DNA from: Caballeronia ptereochthonis
GTDB lineage: Bacteria > Pseudomonadota > Gammaproteobacteria > Burkholderiales > Burkholderiaceae
Assembly: GCF_001545075.1 (NCBI RefSeq)
Contig: NZ_FCOB02000001.1
Coordinates: forward strand, 357,074-421,073
Direction of reading: 5' to 3'
DNA: 64,000 nucleotides
The notes under the pieces are model-generated. The model saw nothing but the letters and a program-made list of their open reading frames with translations, did not search any database and was not told the origin of the DNA. Numbering within the stretch: position 1 is the first letter of the stretch; every line of letters starts with the position of its first letter. A program made the position numbers and the translations under genes. Below, one piece after another: positions 27,760 to 37,664 of this stretch.

Positions 27760-30700
27760 ATGAAACGCATGCTGTTTAACGCGACGCAGCAAGAGGAATT
27801 GCGCGTCGCCATCGTCGATGGGCAGAAGCTCATCGACATCGACATCGAAACCGCCGGGCGCGAACAGCGCAAAGGCAACATCTACAAGGGAGTCGTCACC
27901 CGCATCGAGCCGTCGCTCGAAGCCTGCTTCGTCAACTACGGCGAAGACCGCCACGGGTTTCTGCCGTTCAAGGAAGTCGCCCGTCAGTATTTCCGCGACG
28001 GCGTCGAAATGCGCTCCGCGCGCATCCAGGATGCGCTCCGCGAAGGCCAGGAACTCATCGTTCAGGTCGAGAAGGAAGAGCGCGGCAACAAGGGCGCGGC
28101 GCTGACCACGTTCATCTCGCTCGCCGGGCGCTATCTCGTCCTGATGCCGAACAACCCGCGCGGCGGCGGCGTCTCCCGCCGCATCGAGGGCGACGAGCGG
28201 CAGGAACTGCGCGAAACCATGGCGCAGCTCGAACTGCCGGAAGGCATGAGCATCATCGCGCGCACGGCCGGCATCGGCCGCTCCGCCGAAGAGCTCCAGT
28301 GGGACCTGAACTACCTGATGCAGCTCTGGCGCGCGATCGAAGCCGCGTCGCAGAGCGGCGTCGCCGGCCAGCCGATGCTCATTTATCTCGAATCGAGCCT
28401 CGTCATCCGCGCGATCCGCGACTACTTCCAGCCGGACATCGGCGAAATCCTCATCGACACGACCGAAATCCATGATCAGGCACGCGCCTTCATGGATATC
28501 GTGATGCCCGACAACCTCCAGAAGGTGAAGCGCTATCACGACGACGTGCCGCTCTTCTCGCGCTTCCAGATCGAGCACCAGATCGAAACCGCGTACTCGC
28601 GCACGGTGCCGCTGCCCTCGGGTGGCGCGATCGTGATCGACCACACCGAGGCGCTCGTCGCCATCGACGTGAACTCGGCGCGCGCGACCAAGGGCGCGGA
28701 CATCGAGGAAACCGCGACGCGCACCAATCTGGAAGCCGCCGACGAAGTCGCGCGCCAGCTGCGTCTGCGCGATCTGGGCGGCCTGATCGTGATCGACTTC
28801 ATCGACATGGAGTCGGCGAAGAGCCAGCGCGAAGTCGAGCAGCGCCTGAAGGACGCGTTGAAGCACGATCGAGCGCGCGTACAGATGGGCAAGATTTCGC
28901 GCTTCGGTCTGATGGAGCTGTCGCGTCAGCGCCTGCGTCCGGCGCTGTCCGAAGGCAGCCACGTGACCTGCCCGCGCTGCAATGGCACGGGCCATATCCG
29001 CGATACGGAATCGTCCGCGCTGCAAGTGCTGCGGATCATTCAGGAAGAAGCGATGAAGGAAAACACCGCGGCGATCCATTGCCAGGTGCCGGTCGAGGTG
29101 ACCGCCTTCCTGCTCAACGAAAAGCGCTCGGAAATCAACAAGATCGAGTCGCGCTTCAAGGTCAATGTCGTTCTGATCCCGAACAAGCATCTCGAGACGC
29201 CGCACTACAAGCTCGAGCGCCTGCGTCACGACGATGCGCGCCTCGACGAGCCGCGCGCGTCGTGGAAGATGGCCGTCGAAGCGGCGAGCGAGCTGGAGTC
29301 GGAAACCGGCTACAGCAAGCGCAGCGAGGAAGTGAAGCCCAAGCAGGAAGCGGCCGTGAAGGGCATCACGCCCGAGAAGCCGGCGCCGAGCGCGCCGGTC
29401 AAGCCCGCGCCCGTCGAGGCCGCGCCGGCACCGGCGCCCGTGGCGGCGAGCGGCGGTTTCATCGCCTGGATCAAGAACCTGTTCGGCATTCAGCCGGAAG
29501 CCAGGCCCGCACCGGCCCCGGCCGAGGCGCAACCGGCCCCGCGTCCGCAGCGCGAACGCGCCGAGCGCACCGGCGGCGGCGAGCGCAACCGCAACCGTCG
29601 TGGCGGTAGCGCCGGACGCGAAGGCGCGGCAGCAGGCACGGCGACGGGTGGCAATGGTTCAGGCCGGCAAGGCGCGCGCCGCGAGGATCGCGAGGCGCGT
29701 GGCGGCCGTGAAGGACGTGAACTGCGCGAAGTCCGTGAGCCGCGCGAGGCCCGCGAGCCGCGTGAAGCCCGTGAACCGCGCGAGCCCCGCGAACCGCGTG
29801 AAGCACGCGATCGCAACGCGGAGCGCGCCGCGCGTCCGGAAGCGGGCGAGCGTCAGGAACGCCGCGAGCGTCCCGACCGCGGCGAACGCGCGGAACGCGG
29901 TGAGCGCGCCGAACGCGGCGAACGCCGCAAGCCGCAGCCGGAAGCTGCCGTCGAGGCGCTGACGCAGGCCGAAACGGTCGTATCGGAGATCGTCGAAACG
30001 ACGCAGGTCAGCACGGAAGTCGCGCAGCAGCCGGGCAGCGATGCGGCAAACGCCGACCAGACCGCCGCGCGTGACGGCGAAGAGCGTCGCCGCCGTCGCC
30101 GCGGCCGTCGTGGCGGCCGCCGCGAGCGCGACGAGGAAGGCATGACGGTGAACCACGCCGCCGATGTCGCGGAAGCAGAAGGCGCAGCGGAAAGCCTGTC
30201 GGCGCAAGCCGGCGTGTTCGATGCGGAAGCCGCGCAGGAAGCGGCCGCTCGCCGCGAAACCCGCCCGGCCGCTCCGCAGCCCGTTGAAGCGTCGGTCGAG
30301 CCGCAGGTCGAAAGACCGACCGAGGCCAAGCCCCAAGAGCAGGCGTCTGCCGCCGCCGAGGAAGCCCCGGTTGCCAGGACGCAGGAAGCCGAGCCGTTCG
30401 AAGTGAAGGCGCAGACGCCTGAATCGACGACGCCCGATCTCTTCGTCAAGCCCGCTCCGGCGCCCGCGATCGAAAATCCGTTCGGTCCTTCGCCGAAGGT
30501 TGTCGAAACGAACGTGACCGATCCGTTCGCGCCCGTCGCGACGGAAGAAGCGAAGCCGGTGGAAACGGTCAAGCCCGTCGAGGCGGCCGCGGCCGAAGCG
30601 GCGCCTGAAGCTGCCGTGGAACCCGCCGAAGCCGCCGAGCCGGTGAAGACCGCCGCGGTCGCGCCGACGCCCGAGGCAACCAGCGTCGAGCCGGTCAAGC

Positions 30701-31011
30701 CGGTCGAGGCTGCGGAAACGCCGGCGGCCGTGGCCGCGCCGGAGCCGGTTGCAGTCGTTGCGGAACCGGTGAAGACCGCCGCGCCGACGGCTCCCGCGAC
30801 TTCGACGCCGATCGCCGCCGAAGCACTCCAGCCGATGCTGGAGCGCGCGGGCCTCGTGTGGGTCAACACGGACGAGGGCAAGCTGCGCGAAGCGAACGCC
30901 GCTGCGGCGCGCGAGCCGGCGCCGGTCCGCGTGCCGCGTGAGCGCAAGCCGCTCCCGCCGGCCGACGCCACGCCGATGCAGCAAGTGGAAACCAGCAAGA
31001 GCATCCACTAA
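27760..31011 (+). CDS. rne: Ribonuclease E
   Basis: A 1083-residue endoribonuclease central to mRNA decay and rRNA/tRNA processing. The catalytic half begins [17 protein letters not shown], with an S1 domain ([22 protein letters not shown]), the DNase I-like active site ([20 protein letters not shown] and [10 protein letters not shown]) and the zinc-link CPRCNG near residue 404. The second half is low complexity: Arg/Glu repeats of REPREA type, [22 protein letters not shown] RNA-binding segments, then Pro/Val/Lys/Glu/Ala repeats, and a conserved C-terminal patch ending near [14 protein letters not shown] chosen with GGAG 8 bases upstream. Confidence 0.96.
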   Translation: MKRMLFNATQQEELRVAIVDGQKLIDIDIETAGREQRKGNIYKGVVTRIEPSLEACFVNYGEDRHGFLPFKEVARQYFRDGVEMRSARIQDALREGQELIVQVEKEERGNKGAALTTFISLAGRYLVLMPNNPRGGGVSRRIEGDERQELRETMAQLELPEGMSIIARTAGIGRSAEELQWDLNYLMQLWRAIEAASQSGVAGQPMLIYLESSLVIRAIRDYFQPDIGEILIDTTEIHDQARAFMDIVMPDNLQKVKRYHDDVPLFSRFQIEHQIETAYSRTVPLPSGGAIVIDHTEALVAIDVNSARATKGADIEETATRTNLEAADEVARQLRLRDLGGLIVIDFIDMESAKSQREVEQRLKDALKHDRARVQMGKISRFGLMELSRQRLRPALSEGSHVTCPRCNGTGHIRDTESSALQVLRIIQEEAMKENTAAIHCQVPVEVTAFLLNEKRSEINKIESRFKVNVVLIPNKHLETPHYKLERLRHDDARLDEPRASWKMAVEAASELESETGYSKRSEEVKPKQEAAVKGITPEKPAPSAPVKPAPVEAAPAPAPVAASGGFIAWIKNLFGIQPEARPAPAPAEAQPAPRPQRERAERTGGGERNRNRRGGSAGREGAAAGTATGGNGSGRQGARREDREARGGREGRELREVREPREAREPREAREPREPREPREARDRNAERAARPEAGERQERRERPDRGERAERGERAERGERRKPQPEAAVEALTQAETVVSEIVETTQVSTEVAQQPGSDAANADQTAARDGEERRRRRRGRRGGRRERDEEGMTVNHAADVAEAEGAAESLSAQAGVFDAEAAQEAAARRETRPAAPQPVEASVEPQVERPTEAKPQEQASAAAEEAPVARTQEAEPFEVKAQTPESTTPDLFVKPAPAPAIENPFGPSPKVVETNVTDPFAPVATEEAKPVETVKPVEAAAAEAAPEAAVEPAEAAEPVKTAAVAPTPEATSVEPVKPVEAAETPAAVAAPEPVAVVAEPVKTAAPTAPATSTPIAAEALQPMLERAGLVWVNTDEGKLREANAAAAREPAPVRVPRERKPLPPADATPMQQVETSKSIH

Positions 31012-31021
31012 GCGCATCGCG

Positions 31022-31046
31022 CCTGCACGGTTCCAGACCGTGCAGG
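31022..31046 (+). terminator. rne: Hairpin after rne
   Basis: Perfect 10-bp arms CCTGCACGGT / ACCGTGCAGG around a 5-base loop directly after the rne stop. It lacks a U-run; it may act as an mRNA end stabiliser in front of the true terminator. Confidence 0.5.
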
Positions 31047-31058
31047 GCAGGTGCCCGG

Positions 31059-31095
31059 AAAAACGCCATCGACTCGCGTCGATGGCGTTTTTTTT
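31059..31095 (+). terminator. Rho-independent terminator of rne
   Basis: A 15-bp perfect stem (31059-31073 with 31078-31092) with a TCGC loop and an eight-T run. The A-rich left arm would allow function on the minus strand too. Confidence 0.93.
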
Positions 31096-31243
31096 GCACG
31101 GTGCCTCACGCAAGAACTGCGGGAAAACCGGGATCCCGTGTCGATTCATCCCAACGCCTCCTGCAGCCCGGTTCCGCTAGAATGAGACAGTGTCCATACC
31201 TTATTCGAACAAGGCCGCAGCCGGAGCCGAACCCCGAGTCATC

Positions 31244-32350
31244 ATGTCCCGACGCATCATTCCCCTGGCCGACATCAGCGCGATTCCGGATTTTTCCGGT
31301 GTCGCGTCGGCGCCGTCCGGAACGCTCACGGACACGCTCGCGCGTCCCCTGCGCGACTTGCGCATCTCGGTGACGGACCGCTGCAACTTCCGCTGCGTGT
31401 ACTGCATGCCGCGCGAGGTGTTCGACAAGCACTACCAGTTCCTCCCGCATGCCGCCCTGCTCTCGTTCGAGGAGATCGAGCGGCTCGCGCGCGTGTTCGT
31501 CGAGCACGGCGTGGAAAAGATTCGCCTGACGGGCGGCGAGCCGCTCCTGCGCAAGAACATCGAATACCTGATCGAGCGGCTCGCGCTCCTGCGCACGCCC
31601 GAGGGCCGTCCGCTCGATCTGACGCTCACGACGAACGGCTCGCTGCTCGCGCGCAAGGCCCGCTCGCTGAAGGACGCGGGCCTGTCGCGGGTCACGGTCA
31701 GCCTGGATGCGCTCGACGATGCGCTCTTTCGCCGCATGAACGATGCGGATTTCGCCGTCGGCGACGTGCTCGACGGCATCGAGGCCGCACAGGCCGTCGG
31801 ACTCGCTCCGCTCAAGGTGAACATGGTGGTGAAGCGCGGCACGAACGATCAGGAAATCGTGCCGATGGCGCGCCACTTCAAAGGCAGCGGCGCGACCCTG
31901 CGCTTCATCGAATATATGGACGTGGGCGCGTCGAACGGCTGGAACATGAGCGAAGTGCTGCCGTCGGCGCAGGTCGTCGAGCGCATCGACGTGCATTTCC
32001 CGCTCGAACCGCTCGAAGCGCACAGCGCCGCCGAAACCGCGCAGCGCTGGGGCTATCGCGACGGCAGCGGCGAAATCGGCGTGATCTCGAGCGTCACGCG
32101 CGCGTTCTGCGGCTCGTGCACGCGCGCGCGGCTCTCGACGGAAGGCAAGCTCTATCTGTGTCTCTTCGCGATATCCGGCCACGACCTGCGCGGCCTGATC
32201 CGCGGCGGCGCGAGTGACGAGGACGTGGCGACCGCCATCTCGCGGATCTGGGAAGCGCGCGGCGACCGTTATTCGCAGTTGCGCGGCAGCGCGTCGGCGC
32301 AAGCACGTGACGACGCGCCTCGCGTCGAAATGTCCTATATCGGCGGCTGA
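31244..32350 (+). CDS. moaA: GTP 3',8-cyclase (molybdenum cofactor)
   Basis: A 368-residue radical-SAM enzyme converting GTP to 3',8-cyclo-GTP, the first step of molybdopterin synthesis. The N-terminal cluster is CNFRCVYC; the second cluster region contains [11 protein letters not shown] and a later Cys in LYLCLF. The protein ends in Gly-Gly, as activity requires in the family. The ATG at 31244 begins [10 protein letters not shown]; a GTG at 31190 would add 18 residues, and neither has a strong ribosome site. It heads moaA-mobA-moeA. Confidence 0.95.
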   Translation: MSRRIIPLADISAIPDFSGVASAPSGTLTDTLARPLRDLRISVTDRCNFRCVYCMPREVFDKHYQFLPHAALLSFEEIERLARVFVEHGVEKIRLTGGEPLLRKNIEYLIERLALLRTPEGRPLDLTLTTNGSLLARKARSLKDAGLSRVTVSLDALDDALFRRMNDADFAVGDVLDGIEAAQAVGLAPLKVNMVVKRGTNDQEIVPMARHFKGSGATLRFIEYMDVGASNGWNMSEVLPSAQVVERIDVHFPLEPLEAHSAAETAQRWGYRDGSGEIGVISSVTRAFCGSCTRARLSTEGKLYLCLFAISGHDLRGLIRGGASDEDVATAISRIWEARGDRYSQLRGSASAQARDDAPRVEMSYIGG

Positions 32351-32366
32351 CGCAAGCGGATAGCTC

Positions 32367-32996
32367 GTGCAGGCCGCTCCCCACGCTCATTCATCGACGA
32401 ACGTCACGGCGCTCGTGCTCGCGGGCGGCCGTGGCTCGCGCATGGGCGGCATCGACAAGGGCATGCAGCCCTTTCGAGGCGAGCCGCTCGCGCTGCACGT
32501 GATGCGGCGCCTCGCGCCCCAGGCGTGCGCGATGCTGATCAGCGCCAATCGGTCCATCCAGGAATATGAGCGGCTGGGCGCGCAATTCGGCGCACGCGTC
32601 ATTCCGGACGTGCGCGCGGACTATCCCGGCCCACTCGCCGGCATCGCCGCCGCGCTGCACGCCGCGAACACGGAGTTCGTCCTGACCGCGCCCTGCGACG
32701 CCCCTTTCGTCGACGAACACCTCGGCGCCGCGCTGATGCGCGCACTCGATGCGAAGCACGCCGACATTGCGTACGCCGCAACGGTCGAAGCGTCCGGAGA
32801 AGTCATGGCGCATCCGGTCTTCGCGCTCGTGCGCACGTCGCTCGCCGACGATCTCGACGCGTGGCTCGACGCCGGCGAACGCAAGGTCCGCGCGTGGTAC
32901 GCGCGCCACACGGCGGTGGAAGTCCAATTTCACGACGAACGCGCGTTTTACAATATCAATGATTCACAGCAGCTGGCCGAGCTGGAGCGCCGCTGA
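32367..32996 (+). CDS. mobA: Molybdenum cofactor guanylyltransferase
   Basis: A 209-residue nucleotidyltransferase attaching GMP to molybdopterin to make the guanine dinucleotide form used by DMSO-reductase-type enzymes. The signature LVLAGGRGSRMGGIDKG lies at about 17-33, and TAPCDAPFVD holds the metal-binding Asp. The GTG start lies 16 bases after the moaA stop. C-terminal AFYNINDSQQLAEL is typical of the family. Confidence 0.94.
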   Translation: MQAAPHAHSSTNVTALVLAGGRGSRMGGIDKGMQPFRGEPLALHVMRRLAPQACAMLISANRSIQEYERLGAQFGARVIPDVRADYPGPLAGIAAALHAANTEFVLTAPCDAPFVDEHLGAALMRALDAKHADIAYAATVEASGEVMAHPVFALVRTSLADDLDAWLDAGERKVRAWYARHTAVEVQFHDERAFYNINDSQQLAELERR

Positions 32997-33099
32997 CCAC
33001 ACCCCCGGCTGCTCGCTCACGTCCGCCGTCGTGGCCTGACGATGCACAGGCGCTCAACCATCCCGCGGCCGCCATCCGGCGCGCGACCCACTCCGATTC

Positions 33100-34404
33100 A
33101 TGACCACGTCCAAGGAATTCTCCGCCTGCGTCGCCCAGTACGATCCGGATGCCCTGCCCGTCGAGGCGGCGCAGGAAATCGTGCGTCAGTGGGCGATGCC
33201 GCGCGCTTCCGACGCGCGGGTGGAACGCGTGAGCCTGCACGACGCGCTTGACCGCGTGCTCGCCGAAGACGTGATCTCTCCCATCGACGTGCCCGCCTTC
33301 GACAATTCCGCGATGGACGGCTACGCGTTCGCCGGCGCTGCGCTCGCGCGCGGCGGCGACACGGTCGATCTCTCCGTCGCAGGCACGGCGCTCGCCGGGC
33401 GGCCGTTCACAGCCACGCCGGGCGCGGGCGAGTGCGTGCGCATCATGACGGGCGCGCTCATGCCTCCGGGTTGCGACACGGTCGTGCCGCAGGAGCTCGT
33501 CACGCGCGCAGGCGACACGATCCGCTTCGCGAATGCGAAAATGCGCGCGGGCCAGAACCGGCGCCTGTCGGGCGAGGATCTCGCGAAAGGCAAGCCCGCG
33601 CTGCTCGCCGGCCGCATCGTGCGCGCGTCGGATCTGGGCCTGCTCGCGTCGCTCGGCATCGGCGAAGTGTCCGTGCGCAAGCGGCTCGTCGTCGCGTTCT
33701 TCTCGACGGGCGACGAATTGCGTTCGGTCGGCGAGACGTTGAGCCCGGGCAGCCTCTACGACAGCAACCGCTACACCCTCTTCGCGATGCTCAGGCGCCT
33801 GGGCGTCGAGACGGTCGATCTCGGCATCGTGCGGGACGACCGCGCGTCGCTCGAAAAGGCGCTGCGCCATGCGACCGAAAGCGCCGATGTCGTCATCAGT
33901 TCGGGCGGCGTATCGGTCGGCGATGCGGACTTCACGCGCGAGCTGATGAACTCGCTCGGCGACGTCGCCTTCTGGAAGATCGCGATGCGTCCCGGCCGGC
34001 CGCTCGCCTTCGGCCGCCTGTGGTCGGGCGAGCGCGCGGGCACGGGCAAGGCGGCGCTCTTTTTCGGCTTGCCGGGCAATCCGGTCGCCGTGATGGCGAC
34101 CTTCTACTTCATCGTGCGCGAGGCGCTGCTGGCCATGTCGGGCGCGACGCGCCAGCCGCTCACGGTCATTCGCGCGATCAGCGCCGGGCCGATGAAGAAG
34201 CGCGCGGGCCGCACCGAGTTCCAGCGCGGCATCGCGACGCGTGAGGTCGACGGGCGCTTGCGCGTCGTCACGACCGGTCCGCAGGGGTCCGGCGTGCTCA
34301 GCTCGATGAGCGAAGCGAACTGCTTCATCGTGCTCGAGCAGGCGCGCGGCGACATAGACGCCGGCGACGAAGTCGAGATCGTGCCGTTCGACGGCCTGAT
34401 CTGA
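33100..34404 (+). CDS. moeA: Molybdopterin molybdenumtransferase
   Basis: A 434-residue protein that inserts molybdenum into adenylated molybdopterin. DVPAFDNSAMDGYAF, ATPGAGECVRIMTGA, GLLASLGIGEVSVRKR and the C-domain ISSGGVSVGDADF and FGLPGNPVAVMATF are family blocks in the expected order. It follows mobA by 103 bases on the same strand, completing a three-gene cofactor cluster. Confidence 0.96.
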   Translation: MTTSKEFSACVAQYDPDALPVEAAQEIVRQWAMPRASDARVERVSLHDALDRVLAEDVISPIDVPAFDNSAMDGYAFAGAALARGGDTVDLSVAGTALAGRPFTATPGAGECVRIMTGALMPPGCDTVVPQELVTRAGDTIRFANAKMRAGQNRRLSGEDLAKGKPALLAGRIVRASDLGLLASLGIGEVSVRKRLVVAFFSTGDELRSVGETLSPGSLYDSNRYTLFAMLRRLGVETVDLGIVRDDRASLEKALRHATESADVVISSGGVSVGDADFTRELMNSLGDVAFWKIAMRPGRPLAFGRLWSGERAGTGKAALFFGLPGNPVAVMATFYFIVREALLAMSGATRQPLTVIRAISAGPMKKRAGRTEFQRGIATREVDGRLRVVTTGPQGSGVLSSMSEANCFIVLEQARGDIDAGDEVEIVPFDGLI

Positions 34405-34467
34405 CGGGCACTGCACACGGCGTCGCCACGACAAACATTCCTACATCGATAGACGGGGCTTCCTTCC

Positions 34468-34743
34468 ATGAAAAAGCAGATCTCATCCATCGCACCGGGA
34501 CAGACCGCCAAGGCGCTGATCCTCGTGTATCTGACCTTCAGCGTACCCATCGTGCTGCTGGGCGTGGTGGTCGCCTTCGTGCGATACGGCTCGGTGGAAG
34601 TGAGCACCGTCACGAGCGCGCTCCTGCTCAACGCGATTCTTGGCTTCATCCTGCTGTGGATCGCCTGCCACGCGTACAACTGGGTGGCCTCGCGTTTCGG
34701 CGGCATCGAGATCGTGTTGTCCGACGCGCCGGAGGAAGCATGA
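34468..34743 (+). CDS. Two-helix membrane protein (DUF3566-like)
   Basis: A 91-residue protein with membrane segments at about 15-40 and 49-69. The C-terminal YNWVASRFGGIEIVL recalls the N-x-V-A-x-x-x-GG-V/I-E pattern of DUF3566-type small membrane proteins, a tentative similarity. It overlaps the downstream acetyltransferase gene by an ATGA junction, so the two are probably translated together. Function is unknown. Confidence 0.75.
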   Translation: MKKQISSIAPGQTAKALILVYLTFSVPIVLLGVVVAFVRYGSVEVSTVTSALLLNAILGFILLWIACHAYNWVASRFGGIEIVLSDAPEEA

Positions 34744-35231
34744 GCGACGCGAACGGGGGAGCCACAATCCGCGCGGCCGCACCCGCCGACGTCGCCGCGA
34801 TCTTCGCGCTGATGTACGAACTGGCCGAGTTCGAGAAGCTCACGCATCTCTTCATCGCCACGGAACAAGGCGTGCACGATGCGCTCTTCGGCGCGCGGCC
34901 CGCCGCCGAAGCGCTCATCGCAGAGCAGGATGGCGAAATCGTCGGCTATGCGCTCTTCTTCCAGAACTTCTCGACCTTCCTCGGCAAGCGCGGCCTCTAT
35001 CTGGAAGATATCTACGTGCGTCCGTCGGTGCGCGGCAGCGGTCTCGGCACGCTGATGCTGAAGCGGCTCGCCGCGCTCGCGGTCGAGCGCCAGTGCGGGC
35101 GCTTCGAGTGGTCGGTGCTCGACTGGAACCAGAACGCCATCGACTTCTACGAAAAGATGGGCGCGACCGTGCTGCCCGACTGGCGCATCGTGCGCGTGAC
35201 GGGCGAGCCGCTCGAACGCCTCGCCCGCTGA
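34740..35231 (+). CDS. GNAT-family N-acetyltransferase
   Basis: A 163-residue acetyltransferase. The acetyl-CoA loop is in LEDIYVRPSVRGSGLGTLML, and the later SVLDWNQNAIDFYEKMGA is typical of the spermidine/diamine acetyltransferase-like branch. The ATG overlaps the stop of the upstream membrane gene, fixing the start. Substrate cannot be assigned. It ends 1 base before the convergent rmuC. Confidence 0.88.
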   Translation: MSDANGGATIRAAAPADVAAIFALMYELAEFEKLTHLFIATEQGVHDALFGARPAAEALIAEQDGEIVGYALFFQNFSTFLGKRGLYLEDIYVRPSVRGSGLGTLMLKRLAALAVERQCGRFEWSVLDWNQNAIDFYEKMGATVLPDWRIVRVTGEPLERLAR

Positions 35232-35232
35232 T

Positions 35233-36681
35233 TCACATGTCGTCGTCGCTTTCGGGCGACGACGCATCGCCCAGCAGTCCCGCCGCCTGTTCTCCCGGCA
35301 GCGCCTCGACATCGCGCAGGCGCTTGTTCATCTGCCGCGTGCGCGTCTGCGCCGCTTCGATCGAGCGCGTGACGGTTTCGAGCTGCGACTTCGTCCGCGC
35401 CAGCACCTCACCGAACTTGCCGAACTCGGTCTTCACCGCGCCGAGCACCTGCCACACTTCGCTCGAACGCTTTTCGATGGCGAGCGTGCGGAAACCCATC
35501 TGCAGGCTGTTGAGGAGCGCCGTGAGCGTGGTCGGCCCTGCGATGCTCACGCGATACTCGCGCTGCAGCGAATCGCTCAGACCGGGACGGCGCAGCACCT
35601 CGGCGTAAAGCCCTTCGGTCGGCAGGAACAGCAGCGCGAAGTCGGTGGTGTGCGGCGGCGCGACGTACTTCTGCGCGATCGATTTCGCCTCCGCGCGCAA
35701 GCGGCCTTCGAGTGCGCGCGACGCTTCCTCGACCGCGACCGGGTCGGCGCGCTCCTGTGCATCGATCAGGCGCTCGTAGTCCTCGCGCGGAAACTTCGCG
35801 TCGATGGGCAGCCACACTGGCGTCGCCACGTCGCCCGGCGCGCCCGGCGCATCGTGTCGGCCGGGCAGCTTGATCGCGAACTCGACACGCTCGCTGCTTT
35901 TCGGAACCGTCGCGACGTTCTTCGCGTACTGGTCGGGCGTGAGCAATTGCTCCAGCAGCGATTCCAGCTGCACTTCGCCCCAGATGCCACGCGTCTTGAC
36001 GTTGGTCAGCACCTTCTTCAGATCGCCGACGCCGGCCGCAAGGGTCTGCATTTCGCCGAGCCCGCGATGCACCTGCTCCAGCCGCTCCGACACGAGCCTG
36101 AACGACTCGCCGAGCCGCTGCTCGAGCGTCGCGTGCAGCTTCTCGTCGACCGTGCGGCGCATCTCTTCGAGCTTCGTCGAGTTGTTCGCCTCGATGTCCT
36201 TCAGGCGCGCTTCGAGCGTCGCGCGTACTTCGGCAAGCCGCCGCTCGTTTGCTTCCGACAGTTGCCCGAGATGCAGCGTCATCGAGTCCGCGAAGCGCTT
36301 GAGCGCCCCGCTCTGCTCGTCACGCGCCTGCTGGCTCTGTTGCGCGAGCTGCTGCGCGAGCGCATCGAACTGTGCGTTCTGCACGCTCGACGTGCTCGCC
36401 AACTGCGTCGACAGCGTCTGATGGAACTGCGTGAAGCCGCTTTGCGATTCCATGCGCGAAACGCGCGCGCTCTCCGCGATATCGCCGCGCAGGCCGCGTT
36501 CGAGCCGCTCCTGCGCGCGCGCGTGCGCCTCGCCCATGTCGTTGACGCGATCGGCAAGCGCCTCGAATTCCTCGTAGATGCCCGCGTTCGAGTTCCGCCG
36601 CATCGTCATGACGAGCGCGATGAGCGAGACCACCAGCGCGATCGCCAGCACGGCGAGCGCGCCGGCCAGCAGTTCCGTCAT
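35233..36681 (-). CDS. rmuC: DNA recombination protein RmuC
   Basis: A 482-residue protein: one N-terminal membrane anchor (about 4-26), a long coiled coil (about 40-190), and the RmuC nuclease-like domain with KTRGIWGEVQLESLLEQLLTPDQY, PIDAKFPREDYERL and LFLPTEGLYAEV. RmuC limits inversions at short repeats in E. coli and has been linked to anti-phage defence, but the molecular activity is not settled. Its ATG overlaps the upstream dehydrogenase stop (ATGA). Confidence 0.93.
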   Translation of the reverse strand: MTELLAGALAVLAIALVVSLIALVMTMRRNSNAGIYEEFEALADRVNDMGEAHARAQERLERGLRGDIAESARVSRMESQSGFTQFHQTLSTQLASTSSVQNAQFDALAQQLAQQSQQARDEQSGALKRFADSMTLHLGQLSEANERRLAEVRATLEARLKDIEANNSTKLEEMRRTVDEKLHATLEQRLGESFRLVSERLEQVHRGLGEMQTLAAGVGDLKKVLTNVKTRGIWGEVQLESLLEQLLTPDQYAKNVATVPKSSERVEFAIKLPGRHDAPGAPGDVATPVWLPIDAKFPREDYERLIDAQERADPVAVEEASRALEGRLRAEAKSIAQKYVAPPHTTDFALLFLPTEGLYAEVLRRPGLSDSLQREYRVSIAGPTTLTALLNSLQMGFRTLAIEKRSSEVWQVLGAVKTEFGKFGEVLARTKSQLETVTRSIEAAQTRTRQMNKRLRDVEALPGEQAAGLLGDASSPESDDDM

Positions 36682-37661
36682 TTCTTCAGCACGTCGGGAT
36701 TGATCGGATTCGGCGGATTGCCGGCGCGCGGGCCCTCGCCCAAGGCGGCGATCAGGTTGTCGGCGGCGAGATTGGCCATCGCGCGGCGCGTGGCTTCGGT
36801 CGCACTCGCGATGTGCGGCGTCAGCACGACGTTATCGAGCGCCAGGAAATCCCGGTTCAGGTTCGGCTCGCCCTCGAACACGTCGAGGCCCGCCGCCGCG
36901 ATGCGCTTCTCGCGCAGCGCGACGATCAGCGCCGCGTCGTCGACGATGCCGCCGCGCGCGATATTGGTGAGCGTGGCCGTCGGCTTCATCAGCGCGAGTT
37001 CGGCCGCGCCGATCGTGTGATGGTTCTCCTTCGTGTACGGCAGGACCAGCACGACATGATCCGCGCGCCTAAGCAAGTCTTCCTTCGACGCGTACTCGGC
37101 ATTCAGCTCGGCCTCGATCTCCGGCGCCACGCGCGAACGGTTGTGATAGATCACGCGCATGTTGAAGCCGCCCGCCCGCCGCGCGAGCGCCTGTCCGATG
37201 CGCCCCATGCCGATCACGCCGAGCGTCGAGCCGTGCACGTCCGCGCCGAGGAACGAATCGAAGGACCATTTCTGCCACTTGCCCGCGCGCAGATAGTGCT
37301 CGGACTCGGTGACGCGGCGCGCCGCCGCCATCATCAGCGCCCAGCCGAAATCGGCCGTGGTCTCGTTCAGCACGTTCGGCGTGTTGGTGCCGAGCACCTG
37401 GTGCGAATCGAACGCGCGCATGTCGAAGTTGTTGTAGCCGACCGCCATGTTGGCGACCGCCTTCAGATTCGGCGCGCCGGCCAGTTCCTTCTCGCCGACC
37501 CACTCGCCCGCGGTGAACGCGCCGTCCTTGTCGGCGAGACGCCGTGCGAACTCTTCCTGCGGGAGCACGTCGCCCAGGTTCACGTCGACATCGAAATACT
37601 GTTTCAGGCGCTCGATCACATCGGGGAACGTGGGACGTGCGACAAGTACCTTCTTCTTCAT
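36678..37661 (-). CDS. D-2-hydroxyacid dehydrogenase (GhrB-like)
   Basis: A 327-residue NAD(P)-dependent dehydrogenase. The nucleotide loop GVIGMGRIGQALARR, the catalytic Arg in NIARGGIVDD, Glu in FEGEPNLN and His in TPHIASAT are present. The overall sequence resembles glyoxylate/2-ketogluconate reductases. Substrate is inferred from family only. It is coupled to rmuC and 3 bases downstream of the antiporter gene. Confidence 0.9.
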   Translation of the reverse strand: MKKKVLVARPTFPDVIERLKQYFDVDVNLGDVLPQEEFARRLADKDGAFTAGEWVGEKELAGAPNLKAVANMAVGYNNFDMRAFDSHQVLGTNTPNVLNETTADFGWALMMAAARRVTESEHYLRAGKWQKWSFDSFLGADVHGSTLGVIGMGRIGQALARRAGGFNMRVIYHNRSRVAPEIEAELNAEYASKEDLLRRADHVVLVLPYTKENHHTIGAAELALMKPTATLTNIARGGIVDDAALIVALREKRIAAAGLDVFEGEPNLNRDFLALDNVVLTPHIASATEATRRAMANLAADNLIAALGEGPRAGNPPNPINPDVLKK

Positions 37662-37664
37662 CGG

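Noticed and set aside
27222..27779. Arg-rich open frames in the rne leader
   Set aside because: No family, no ribosome site, and composition typical of GC-rich noncoding sequence; the region is better read as a leader.
27706..31149. Two long minus-strand frames opposite rne
   Set aside because: Mirror of the repetitive RNase E coding sequence; no independent start signals or domains.
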